Positions 43,451 to 51,515 of a stretch of DNA of 64,000 bases are shown piece by piece (position 1 is the stretch's first letter; each line of letters starts with the position of its first letter). The DNA is from CBDCVD01 sp965224015. Its GTDB lineage: Bacteria; Pseudomonadota; Alphaproteobacteria; Rhizobiales; CBDCVD01. Location: assembly GCA_965224015.1 (NCBI GenBank), contig OZ245032.1, positions 3,410,001 to 3,474,000 of the forward strand. Reading direction: 5' to 3'. A program made the position numbers and the translations under genes. Below the pieces are notes generated by a model that saw nothing but the letters and a program-made list of their open reading frames with translations, did not search any database and had not been told where the DNA came from.

Positions 43451-43855
43451 ATGAAATCATGGACAGAAAAATTAAACGATCCGCGCCCTCATGAAGTCAA
43501 GGTTGCGCCCAAACGCTTTGCAGACATTAATGAAGGCGAGATGATGTTGTTGCCCACAGCCAAACTTGTAGACGCTTACATTCGTGCCCTTCCCGAGGGC
43601 GTGACTTCAGACTTGAAGACCATGCGCCACAAACTTGCGCAAGCCCATGGCGCTGACAAGAGTTGCCCCGTTGTCACAGGCATTCATCTGCGCACTGTGG
43701 CCGAGGCGGCGTTTGAAGCCCTTGAGCGCGGCATTCCCATGGACGAAATTACCCCCGTCTGGCGGGTCCTGGATGATCAATCCACAACGATCAAGAAACT
43801 TTCCCCTGCTAACGTTAACATAATCAGACAACAACGAACCGCAGAGCATCTGTAG
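43451..43855 (+). CDS. Conserved hypothetical protein
   Basis: 134 residues starting MKSWTEKLND (an ATG 15 nt upstream is an alternative but lacks GGA spacing). Soluble, no signal peptide. Features that look conserved: PHEVKVAPKRFADINEGEMM, LVDAYIRALPEG, and CPVVTGIHLRTVAEAAFEAL. I recall similar unnamed proteins in alphaproteobacteria but no function. The upstream gap contains a decayed stretch of R2 (CGTTGATTGGCGAGGCG at about 43329-43345). The next gene is an M16 peptidase 31 nt on. Confidence 0.6.
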   Translation: MKSWTEKLNDPRPHEVKVAPKRFADINEGEMMLLPTAKLVDAYIRALPEGVTSDLKTMRHKLAQAHGADKSCPVVTGIHLRTVAEAAFEALERGIPMDEITPVWRVLDDQSTTIKKLSPANVNIIRQQRTAEHL

Positions 43856-43886
43856 CACGGCGATGCCGGCTGGCTGAGGAATCCTC

Positions 43887-45368
43887 ATGATACGGAAATA
43901 TTTAAATGAGATCCGGTGCGGCGGAGTCAATGCATCTCTTGCGTTTTGCGCCTGTTTAGCGTCTAAAGGGCGGGCCCTCTTTGTCGTCGTTCTGTCTTTG
44001 GTGGCTATAATGAATATTCCCGTATCCGCGCAAAACGGATCGGTGCCTGTGTTTGGTGCCAATGTTACCCAAACCACTCTTGATAACGGCCTTCAGGTGG
44101 TGGTTATTCCCGATCATCGGGCACCGGTTGTTACCCACATGATCTGGTACCGTATCGGCGGTGCCGATGAACCGCCGGGCAAGTCGGGCATCGCCCATTT
44201 CCTTGAGCATCTCATGTTCAAGGGAACGCCCCTTTACCCCAAAGATACATTTTCAAAAACTGTTAATGCGCTGGGGGGCAACGAAAACGCCTTCACCTCT
44301 ACCGACTATACGGCGTATTTTCAGCGGGTCTCAAAACAGCATCTGGCAACCATGATGAAGTTTGAGGCGGACCGGATGTTGAATCTGACCCTCGCGCAAG
44401 AAGACGTTTTGCCGGAGCGCGATGTGGTTCTTGAGGAGCGGCGCGCGCGTATCGAAAATGACCCGTCCTCACAGCTCGTTGAAGCCGTACAATCGGCGCT
44501 CTTTCAACACCACCCCTATCGGCTGCCAGTCATTGGCTGGGAGCACGAGATCGTCAATCTGAGCCGTGAGGATGCGATTGATTTTTATAAAACCTATTAC
44601 ACCCCCAACAATGCGGTTCTGGTTGTTGCTGGCGATGTCGAGGCTGATACTGTTATTGCTCTGGCTAAAGAGACTTACGGCAAGCTTGAGCGCCGCGCCG
44701 AACCGGGGGCGCGTCGGCGCCCTGTGGAACCGGAGCCGCGCGTGCAGCGAAAAGCCTGGCTCTACGACCATAAAGTGGGACAGCCAACCCTTTATCGGTT
44801 TTATCTCGTTCCTTCTTATAATACCGCCAGGCCCGGCGAGGCCGAGGCTTTGGATGTTCTTTCGGAAATTCTTGGTGGGGGCTCCACCAGCCGACTGTAT
44901 CGGGCTCTCGTTGTGGACGGCAAGATGGCCGCCAGCGCAGGCAGCTGGTATCAGGGCAACGCCCTTGATGCCACACGGTTCGGCGTTTACGCCATTCCGC
45001 GCGGCAAAACGACTTTGGAAGAACTGGAAGCCGCCATGGATGCGGTCATAGAGAATGTGGCGGCTAACGGCGTTGAGCCCAAAGAGCTGGCCCGCGCCAA
45101 GGCCAAGCTCATTGCCGAGGCCGTCTATGCCCTTGACAATCAAACTTCCATGGCGCGCATTTTCGGCACCGCGCTGACCACCGGGTTGACGGTTCAGGAC
45201 GTACAGCAATGGCCCGGTAGGATCAAGACGGTGAGCGCTGAGGATGTGAAAAAGGCCGCCCTTTCCTATTTGCAACTCACGCGCAGCGCAACGGGTTATC
45301 TGGTTCCGTCGCAAAGCTCAAGCGCCTCCGCTCAGCAGGCCGCACCCCCCGCAACGCACGCGAATTGA
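43887..45368 (+). CDS. M16 family zinc metallopeptidase, catalytic subunit
   Basis: 493 residues. N-terminal hydrophobic segment (ALFVVVLSLVAIMNIPVSAQ, about 30-49) acts as signal peptide. The inverted zinc motif HFLEH is intact (His104, Glu107, His108), followed by the distal Glu region ERDVVLEERRARIENDP. A second M16 lobe (C-terminal) has GGGSTSRLYRALVVD. Such peptidases work in the periplasm with a non-catalytic partner, encoded next. The pair resembles the PqqL/YmxG-type or processing-peptidase-like heterodimers. Confidence 0.93.
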   Translation: MIRKYLNEIRCGGVNASLAFCACLASKGRALFVVVLSLVAIMNIPVSAQNGSVPVFGANVTQTTLDNGLQVVVIPDHRAPVVTHMIWYRIGGADEPPGKSGIAHFLEHLMFKGTPLYPKDTFSKTVNALGGNENAFTSTDYTAYFQRVSKQHLATMMKFEADRMLNLTLAQEDVLPERDVVLEERRARIENDPSSQLVEAVQSALFQHHPYRLPVIGWEHEIVNLSREDAIDFYKTYYTPNNAVLVVAGDVEADTVIALAKETYGKLERRAEPGARRRPVEPEPRVQRKAWLYDHKVGQPTLYRFYLVPSYNTARPGEAEALDVLSEILGGGSTSRLYRALVVDGKMAASAGSWYQGNALDATRFGVYAIPRGKTTLEELEAAMDAVIENVAANGVEPKELARAKAKLIAEAVYALDNQTSMARIFGTALTTGLTVQDVQQWPGRIKTVSAEDVKKAALSYLQLTRSATGYLVPSQSSSASAQQAAPPATHAN

Positions 45369-45515
45369 TCGCCCAGGATGGGTCCCCACTGGGCTCTATC
45401 AAGGCCCAACACACGGCTTGGGATTTTGGCAGATCAACTTCATGATGGGGCGCGGGCCAATCGAAGTCTTGACGGGAGGCGGCGTTTCGTCGACAACACA
45501 TGGGAGAAAAGACGC

Positions 45516-46967
45516 GTGAGATTTAACATTTGGCAGAAGATCTGGCAGAGCATTTGGCAGAGCATTTGGCAGAGCATGAAGCCATATGCAGCAGCCGTCT
45601 CTTGCGTGGCGATCATAGCACAGGCAGGCACAGCAACAATGGCGGGCGCGGACACAGCACCACTGACAGACCCCACACAGCAAACGGAAGGCGCCGGTAC
45701 GCAGATTCAGCGGGTTATCAGTCCCGGCGGGATTGAGGCCTGGCTGGTGGAAGAGCGCGGCATTCCTCTGGTTACCCTGAACTTTGCTGTCTCCGGCGGG
45801 TCCACCCAGGACCCTCCCGACAAACTCGGGCGGGCCAATATCCTGTCCGGTATGCTCGACGAGGGCGCCGGTGATCTTGACAGCCAAGCCTTCCAGACCG
45901 CCCTTGAGGAACACACCATTCGTCTGTCATTCGATGTGGGGCGGGACTACTTCTATGGCAACCTCTCGACATTGACACAGAACCTTGATGAGGCCGCGCG
46001 GCTGTTGAAGCTGGCCATCACAAGCCCGCGTTTTGATCTCCAACCCCTGGAGCGCATCCGTGCACAGGTTGCAGCCTCCATTCGCCAGCGCGAGAACGAC
46101 CCCGAAGACATCGCCGCCCGGACCTGGTTTAAGGCGGCCTATCCCAATCATCCCTACGGGCGCGCCCATGACGGCAAGCTTGAGACCCTTGCAAAAATTT
46201 CGGCTGATGATTTGCGTGCCTTTCACAAGGCGATCATGGCCCGCGAGCATCTACACATTGGGGTTGTTGGCGATATTGACGCTGCTAGCCTGGCTTTACT
46301 TCTTGATACGATATTCGGTGCCCTGCCGGAAAACGCTTCCCTCACGCCAATTGCGGAAATCAAGGCCACCCCTGGGGTCAGCCGTCATGTTGATCTGGAT
46401 ATTCCCCAGACCGTGTTTCAGTTCGGCGGGCGCGGCGTCAAGCGCCACGACCCGGATTTCATCCCCGCTTTTGTCGCCAGCTATATTCTTGGCGGTGGCG
46501 CGTTCTCTTCCCGTTTGTTCCAGGAAGTGCGGGAAAAGCGCGGCTTGGCCTATTCTGTCTACACCTACCTGCTGCCTTATGACCACTCGGCCCTGTTTGT
46601 TGGTGGCGTAGCCACCCGCAGCGATCGCGCCAGAGAGGCCTTCTCGATCATTAAGGGCGAAATCGACAAAATGGCTTTGCAGGGACCAACCCAGGACGAA
46701 CTCGACAAGGCCAAACAATATTTGATTGGCTCCTATCCCCTGCGCTTTGATTCGTCTGCCAAAATTGCCCGTCAACTCGTGGATATCCAGCGCGACAACC
46801 TGGGGATTGACTATATCAACAAGCGCAATGACCTGATCGCGGCCGTTACGCTTGAGGATGTCAAACGTGCCGCCAAACGGCTGTTTGCCGCGGCAGACCT
46901 GATTGTCTCCAGGGTCGGCCCCGGTGGCGGCACCGCAACGCAGGGCGGGGAGCATGGCAGCCAGTGA
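45516..46967 (+). CDS. M16 family peptidase, non-catalytic partner
   Basis: 483 residues from GTG 45516, which has GGAG 12 nt upstream; ATG 45576 is another possible start and leaves a clean signal peptide (MKPYAAAVSCVAIIAQAG). The position of HXXEH is occupied by GRANILSGMLDEG, so no zinc site: this is the substrate-binding partner type. The C-terminal lobe keeps GGGAFSSRLFQEVREKRGLAYSVY, the conserved R...Y region. If the GTG is used, four 12-bp repeats encode IWQK/IWQS units at the N-terminus. Confidence 0.88.
   Translation: MRFNIWQKIWQSIWQSIWQSMKPYAAAVSCVAIIAQAGTATMAGADTAPLTDPTQQTEGAGTQIQRVISPGGIEAWLVEERGIPLVTLNFAVSGGSTQDPPDKLGRANILSGMLDEGAGDLDSQAFQTALEEHTIRLSFDVGRDYFYGNLSTLTQNLDEAARLLKLAITSPRFDLQPLERIRAQVAASIRQRENDPEDIAARTWFKAAYPNHPYGRAHDGKLETLAKISADDLRAFHKAIMAREHLHIGVVGDIDAASLALLLDTIFGALPENASLTPIAEIKATPGVSRHVDLDIPQTVFQFGGRGVKRHDPDFIPAFVASYILGGGAFSSRLFQEVREKRGLAYSVYTYLLPYDHSALFVGGVATRSDRAREAFSIIKGEIDKMALQGPTQDELDKAKQYLIGSYPLRFDSSAKIARQLVDIQRDNLGIDYINKRNDLIAAVTLEDVKRAAKRLFAAADLIVSRVGPGGGTATQGGEHGSQ
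45528..45575 (+). repeat. Four tandem 12-bp repeats at the start of the second M16 gene
   Basis: ATTTGGCAGAAG, ATCTGGCAGAGC, ATTTGGCAGAGC, ATTTGGCAGAGC, ending just before ATG 45576. In the GTG-initiated frame they encode IWQK and three IWQS. The repeat length of 12 keeps the frame when copy number changes. Confidence 0.85.
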
Positions 46968-47826
46968 CGTCAGTGACGCCGCAAACAGCAAGAATGTCGC
47001 GCAGCGCATCGCCAAGGTTATTGCCCGCTCAGGCTATTGTTCGCGCCGTGCGGCGGAGGCACTCATCGCCCAGCGCCGGGTTGCTCTCAACGGCAGCGTA
47101 ATAGAGACCCCCGCCACACGGGTAGGCCCTCGCGATACGATTGCGATCGACAATATTCCTTTGCCTGCGCGGGCGCGGACTCGCTTGTGGTTATACCACA
47201 AGCCCGCGGGTGTCCTGACCGCGGCCCATGATCCGCGCGGGCGCAGAACCATCTACGATACCTTGCCCTCTGGTCTTCCCCGGGTCATGCCTGTCGGGCG
47301 CCTCGACATGACAACGCAGGGCCTGTTGCTTTTAACGAACGACGGAGGTCTCAAGCGGGTTCTGGAGTTGCCCAAAACCGGCTGGCTGCGCAAGTACCGA
47401 GTTCGCGCCTTTGGCAAAACCGATCAGACATCCCTGGATAAGCTGCGAGCAGGAATAACGGTCGAGGGCGTGAACTATGGCGCGATCGTCGCAACGCTGG
47501 AGCGCACCCAGGGGGCCAACCAATGGCTGGAGGTGGCCTTGCGGGAAGGCAAGAACCGCGAGGTTAAGATCGTTCTTGCGACCCTTGGCCTGACCGTAAA
47601 CCGATTGATCCGTATTTCGTTCGGACCGTTTCAACTGGGTTCACTGGCGCCGGCCGGGGTGCGCGAGGTGAAATCGAAAGTGCTGAAAAGTCAGCTCGGG
47701 GAGCGCTTAAGCAGCGAGGCGGGGGCTGATTTTGACGCCGTTTCTCCGCCACCGCCAATCATCACAAAGTCACGACCTGCGGCAAAAAAGCGGGATAGGT
47801 ATGCGCGTCACCGGCGGACGTCTTAA
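46954..47826 (+). CDS. 23S rRNA pseudouridine synthase, RluB/RsuA family
   Basis: 290 residues from ATG 46954 (MAASDVSD), which has GGGGAGC just upstream and overlaps the M16 stop; the frame is open further up but inside that gene. N-terminal S4 RNA-binding domain (QRIAKVIARSGYCSRRAAEALI), then the synthase domain with VGRLDMTTQGLLLLTNDG (catalytic Asp118), LWLYHKPAGVLTAAHDPRGR and GKNREVKIVLATLGLTVNRL. The family isomerises specific uridines in 23S (RluB/E/F) or 16S (RsuA) rRNA; the RluB type is most likely. Basic C-terminal tail. Overlaps rsmD by 26 nt. Confidence 0.9.
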   Translation: MAASDVSDAANSKNVAQRIAKVIARSGYCSRRAAEALIAQRRVALNGSVIETPATRVGPRDTIAIDNIPLPARARTRLWLYHKPAGVLTAAHDPRGRRTIYDTLPSGLPRVMPVGRLDMTTQGLLLLTNDGGLKRVLELPKTGWLRKYRVRAFGKTDQTSLDKLRAGITVEGVNYGAIVATLERTQGANQWLEVALREGKNREVKIVLATLGLTVNRLIRISFGPFQLGSLAPAGVREVKSKVLKSQLGERLSSEAGADFDAVSPPPPIITKSRPAAKKRDRYARHRRTS

Positions 47827-48349
47827 AGGGCGCCGCCTGGCGACGGCAAGATCGTCAGCCATCAGGCCAACCACCGATCGCGTGCGCGGCGCCGTTTTCG
47901 ATATCCTGACCCAGGGAATGGCTATCGATATTGAGGGGCTTCGGGTCCTTGATCTGTTTGCGGGCTCGGGAAGCCTGGGCATAGAGGCTTTGTCGCGGGG
48001 CGCGCGATTTTGCCTGGCGGTTGAGCGGTCTGCCACGGCGCGCGGAATCATTCGTGAAAACATTGAGCATCTAAAACTGAACGGGGTCATGCGCGTTTTT
48101 CGTCGCGACGCCACGAGACTGGGGCATATCGGCAGTCTACAACCCTTCGATCTGGTTTTTCTCGACCCCCCCTATGGTCAGGGATTGGAAAAGCCGGCTC
48201 TTAAGGCCGCGCGCCAAGGCGGTTGGTTGGCTCCCAACGCTTTATGCGTGCTGGAGAGTTCGGCCAAGGATGAGCCCGCGCTATTCAGCAAAATGGAGAT
48301 CATCAATACACGCGTCTACGGCGACACACGTATCTCCTTTATTCGCTGA
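47801..48349 (+). CDS. rsmD: 16S rRNA m2G966 methyltransferase RsmD
   Basis: 182 residues from ATG 47801 (MRVTGGRLKGRRL); the upstream in-frame extension lies within the pseudouridine synthase gene. Motifs: RPTTDRVRGAVFDIL, VLDLFAGSGSLGIEALSRGA (SAM loop), and FDLVFLDPPYGQG with the DPPY catalytic motif. It methylates N2 of G966 in 16S rRNA. Translationally linked to the preceding synthase. An R1 element begins 3 nt after the stop. Confidence 0.94.
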   Translation: MRVTGGRLKGRRLATARSSAIRPTTDRVRGAVFDILTQGMAIDIEGLRVLDLFAGSGSLGIEALSRGARFCLAVERSATARGIIRENIEHLKLNGVMRVFRRDATRLGHIGSLQPFDLVFLDPPYGQGLEKPALKAARQGGWLAPNALCVLESSAKDEPALFSKMEIINTRVYGDTRISFIR

Positions 48350-48352
48350 TTT

Positions 48353-48455
48353 ATACCAGCGGTATTGGCTTTATGTACACGCCGACTGGTGTACTGCCTT
48401 GATAACATACTTGCTTGACGCTAATCCATGAGTCATTGGTAAGGACCCTTGGTAT
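48353..48455 (-). repeat. R1 repeat, full copy, reverse orientation
   Basis: 103 bp, ATACCAGCGGTATTGGC to ACCCTTGGTAT: the only full-length reverse copy in the window. It starts 3 nt after the rsmD stop. Confidence 0.92.
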
Positions 48456-48470
48456 TACACATCTAGATCA

Positions 48471-48795
48471 TCGGGCGTTTAATTTGCAACAATAACCCCC
48501 GTTGTGGATAAGGACCTTTTTCTCAGGCTTTATCGGTTCATGTCTATACGAAAGGCGCTACCAGCCATTTATCTGATCATGAGCCCTAACCGGCGGCTGC
48601 GGTGTGTCAAGGGTTCAAGAACCGCCAGAGGCGGCGCGAAGCGCCCTTGACACACAGCAAAGCCGCCGGAGACAAGCAATGATCAGATAAATGGCTTCAC
48701 AAGCTGAAAAAGGATAATAAGAGCAATGCCCAAGGCCCCTTTCTCGTCTTTCTCTTGATCCTAACCGGGATTATTGTTGCAAATTAAACGCCCGA
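48471..48795. repeat. 325-bp element with nested inverted arms (possible cruciform or structured RNA)
   Basis: Outer arms 48471-48503 and 48763-48795 (TCGGGCGTTTAATTTGCAAC ... and its inverse) match over about 30 bp. Middle arms AGCCATTTATCTGATCAT (48563-48580) and its exact inverse (48679-48696). Inner arms CCGGCGGCT (48590-48598) with AGCCGCCGG (48661-48669), and GTGTGTCAAGGG (48602-48613) with CCCTTGACACAC (48644-48655). The apex has CCGCC-AGA-GGCGG (48622-48634) and a CGCGAAGCG loop. No ORF. It could be a mobile element or a folded transcript. Confidence 0.85.
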
Positions 48796-48800
48796 CGCTA

Positions 48801-48858
48801 TAGAGCGTGTCAGGTCTTAATAGAATCAATTCTGTTTCTCGATTGGCGGACGCCCATG
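48801..48858 (+). repeat. R2 left part, truncated
   Basis: TAGAGCGTGTCAGGTCTTAA then TAGAATCAATTCTGTTTCTC and GATTGGCGGACGCCCA: the left end of R2 joined to internal R2 sequence, the rest missing. From 48859 to 49020 I see nothing further. Confidence 0.8.
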
Positions 48859-49036
48859 CCCTGGGCAATCGTTGTAAACCTATTGGTATGCATATTATTT
48901 TAGTAAAATTTAAATTCCCCGCTTCACTATACACGCCAAAGTGGGCATGAACGGGCAATAATATTACCGACTTGCAAAGCGCAGCAATCTGCCGTTCACA
49001 GCCGGAACAACAGACGCAGATGGGAGGTCGCCCTTG

Positions 49037-50050
49037 ATGGGCATATTTTCTTTATCAAAATACTATCCAACCTTGGCCGAAAGCGGGACCCGGGCGTGCT
49101 TTGCTATTCTCGGTATCATCTTCGCGCTCAATGTTTTGCTGGGTTGGTGGCTGGGTTTCACGGCTGATAGTCGACATTTGGATGCGTTTTTTATCTTGTG
49201 GGCTATTTTAATCACGATCATCGTGTTGTGTGTACGCTATCGTACCGACCGCAGAATAGCCGATACAGCCCTTTGCTTCCTACTCATTGTGATATCTGCC
49301 CCTGCCATTAACACGTTGACCTACATAAGCGCGGCGCTTAACTTTCCCCTTCAGGATACGCGGCTGGTGGCGATTGACCGCGCTTTGGGGTTTGATTGGC
49401 ATGCCTGGCTGGCATTTACCCTGGATCATCCGTTCATCAGGGATTGGACAAATACCATTTACCATTCGACCACAGCATTCGTAAAGATTGCAATCCTATT
49501 GGTACCGATTGTTTATGGGGTTCGTAATGCGAAGATTTTTGTCCTTGCCTTCGGATTAACAGGCCTGGTGACAGCTATCTTGTTCGCTCCGATGATCGCC
49601 ATGGGCCCCTATCCGCACTACGGCGTGAGCGTTCCCGATCTGCATGGCTTTATCCCCGCGGCCCTGGAGCGCGAGGGTCCTGTCGAGTACCTTGACATAT
49701 TCATAGGACTACGCGATGGCACCTATCGAACGGTCTCACTGGCGGACATGCACGGGATTGTTGTATTTCCGTCGTTTCACTCGGTTCTAAGTGTGCTTTT
49801 GATCTTGTGTTACGTGGGCCGCACGCGCCTGCAGCATTGCCTGCTAGCGGTTTCCGTCGTCATAAACCTTATGGTACTGGCGACGGTTCCCATTTCCGGC
49901 GGTCACTATTTTGCAGACATCATTGCCGGCCTGATCATTGGCCTGGCGGGTTGGTACGTCGCCGTGCGCATTGTCGACCGCCAACCCCGTACATCCTCGG
50001 CAACGGTGCCTGTGCCCGAACCGATACCGGCTCAGCATCGCGGTGCATAG
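49037..50050 (+). CDS. PAP2-superfamily membrane protein (PAP2_3 / inositolphosphotransferase-like)
   Basis: 337 residues from ATG 49037 (TTG 49034 is also in frame); GGGAGG lies about 10 nt upstream. About eight membrane segments. Phosphatase-fold motifs: FPSFHSVLSVLLIL (middle His) and GGHYFADIIAGLIIG (second His and Asp), with the loop around GPYPHYGV between them. This is the pattern of PF14378 (PAP2_3) proteins, which dephosphorylate or transfer lipid head groups in the membrane; the substrate is unknown. Stands alone among repeats. Confidence 0.85.
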   Translation: MGIFSLSKYYPTLAESGTRACFAILGIIFALNVLLGWWLGFTADSRHLDAFFILWAILITIIVLCVRYRTDRRIADTALCFLLIVISAPAINTLTYISAALNFPLQDTRLVAIDRALGFDWHAWLAFTLDHPFIRDWTNTIYHSTTAFVKIAILLVPIVYGVRNAKIFVLAFGLTGLVTAILFAPMIAMGPYPHYGVSVPDLHGFIPAALEREGPVEYLDIFIGLRDGTYRTVSLADMHGIVVFPSFHSVLSVLLILCYVGRTRLQHCLLAVSVVINLMVLATVPISGGHYFADIIAGLIIGLAGWYVAVRIVDRQPRTSSATVPVPEPIPAQHRGA

Positions 50051-50105
50051 CCCCTATTCACGGATCACAAAAGTTCTGCTAATGTCCTCGCGCGTTAAAC
50101 GTGTC

Positions 50106-50219
50106 TGGGAACGTCTATTGACGACCCGGTCAGCCCGTTCCCCCTGCTAGCCACCCACACCCTAGGAGTGGTTGGGTAGGGCGCGCGAGTAGGTAGATGC
50201 CCGCTAATTGAGATGCCCA
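50106..50219 (+). repeat. R4 repeat, near full length
   Basis: From TGGGAACGTCTATTGACGAC through GGTAGGTAGATGCCCGCTAA to GATGCCCA. The second long copy is at 62039-62162; fragments are at 18668, 37206 and 39125. It stops 7 nt before an R1. Confidence 0.75.
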
Positions 50220-50225
50220 CCTGTT

Positions 50226-50328
50226 ATACCAAGGGTCTTTAACAATGACTCATGGCTTAGCGTCAAAGAGTTATGTTATCAAGGCAGTACACCAGTCGGC
50301 GTGTATATAAAGCCAATACCGCTGGTAT
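50226..50328 (+). repeat. R1 repeat, full copy upstream of acyl-CoA dehydrogenase
   Basis: 103 bp, identical in most positions to 23807-23909. It has an open frame (VFNNDSWLSVKELCYQGSTP and on) that continues into the dehydrogenase, but the dehydrogenase start is downstream of it. Confidence 0.92.
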
Positions 50329-50348
50329 TATTGCGCGAGGTCGCTATT

Positions 50349-51509
50349 GTGGATTTCGGACTAAGCGAAGAACAGAAAATGATCGTCTCCACGGTTCGCC
50401 GCTTTGTGGAGAGCGAAATTTACCCCCATGAAGAGCTGGTTGAGCGCACCGGAGCGGTGCCCCCGGATGTTGCTGAAGCCATCAGGGACAAGACCCTGAA
50501 ACTAGGATTTTATGCCTGTAACTTTCCGCAAAGCGTCGGTGGCGCGGGATTGTCTCATGTGGATTTCGCCCTGGTTGAACGCGAGCTTGGCCGCGGCTCT
50601 ATGGCGCTTACGCACTTTTTTGGTCGGCCTCAGAATATCCTCATGGCGTGCAAGGATGAACAGATTGAGCGCTATCTTCTGCCGGCGGTGCGCGGGGAGC
50701 GCATGGACGCTCTGGCCATGACCGAACCCGGTGCTGGTTCTGATATCCGCAGCATGACCTGTTCAGCCAAACGTGACAGCGGTGACTGGGTTCTCAACGG
50801 CAACAAGCATTTCATATCCGGCGCCGACCATGCGGATTTTGTTATCGTGTTTGTCGCCACCGGTGAGGACCAGACCCCACGCGGACCAAAGAAGCGCATC
50901 ACAGCTTTTCTGGTTGATCGCGGTACACCCGGGTTCACTATTCGTGAGGGATATCAATCCGTCTCCCACCGCGGCTATAGGAATATGCGGCTGGAGTTTG
51001 ACGATTGCCGCTTGCCCGATACGCAGGTTCTTGGCGAGGTCGACCAGGGCTTTGCGGTTATGAACGAATGGCTTTATGCGACGCGCATCACGGTTGCGAC
51101 CATGGCTGTCGGGCGCGCGCGTCGCTGCTTTGACCTGGCACTCGAATATGCCGCCACGCGACGCCAGTTCGGTCAGCAAATCGGTAAATTTCAGGGCATC
51201 GGCTTTTCCATCGCTGATATGATCACCGAAATTGATGCGGCGGACTGGCTGACGCTCGCCGCGGCCTGGCGCCTTGATCAGGGGTTGCCGGCCAACAGGG
51301 AGATCGCCGGTGCCAAGCTTTATGCTTCAGAGATGTTGGCGCGGGTCACGGATGCGAGTTTGCAAATCTTTGGCGGTATGGGGCTGATGAGCGACTTGCC
51401 CATCGAGCGCTTTTGGCGCGACGCGCGGGTTGAGCGGATTTGGGACGGCACTTCGGAAATTCAACGACATATCATCGCTCGCGACCTGCTCCGCCCGTTG
51501 GGAGCCTGA
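50349..51509 (+). CDS. Acyl-CoA dehydrogenase, CaiA-like context
   Basis: 386 residues from GTG 50349 (VDFGLSEEQKMIV), with GAGG about 8 nt upstream; the frame is open through the R1 element but that part is repeat sequence. FAD-dependent acyl-CoA dehydrogenase: AMTEPGAGSDIRSM, GNKHFISGADHADF, ATRRQFGQQIGKFQGI, QIFGGMGLMSDLPIERFWRDA. At the usual catalytic-base position (YEGTSEIQ in the family) it has WDGTSEIQ, so Asp366 replaces Glu. First of three closely spaced genes with an NDP-forming acyl-CoA synthetase and a CaiD-like hydratase. Confidence 0.92.
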   Translation: MDFGLSEEQKMIVSTVRRFVESEIYPHEELVERTGAVPPDVAEAIRDKTLKLGFYACNFPQSVGGAGLSHVDFALVERELGRGSMALTHFFGRPQNILMACKDEQIERYLLPAVRGERMDALAMTEPGAGSDIRSMTCSAKRDSGDWVLNGNKHFISGADHADFVIVFVATGEDQTPRGPKKRITAFLVDRGTPGFTIREGYQSVSHRGYRNMRLEFDDCRLPDTQVLGEVDQGFAVMNEWLYATRITVATMAVGRARRCFDLALEYAATRRQFGQQIGKFQGIGFSIADMITEIDAADWLTLAAAWRLDQGLPANREIAGAKLYASEMLARVTDASLQIFGGMGLMSDLPIERFWRDARVERIWDGTSEIQRHIIARDLLRPLGA

Positions 51510-51515
51510 CCCGCT

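Noticed and set aside
44469..45314. 281-codon open frame antisense to the first M16 peptidase
   Set aside because: It lies wholly inside a well-supported M16 gene and has no protein-like motif or ribosome-binding site.
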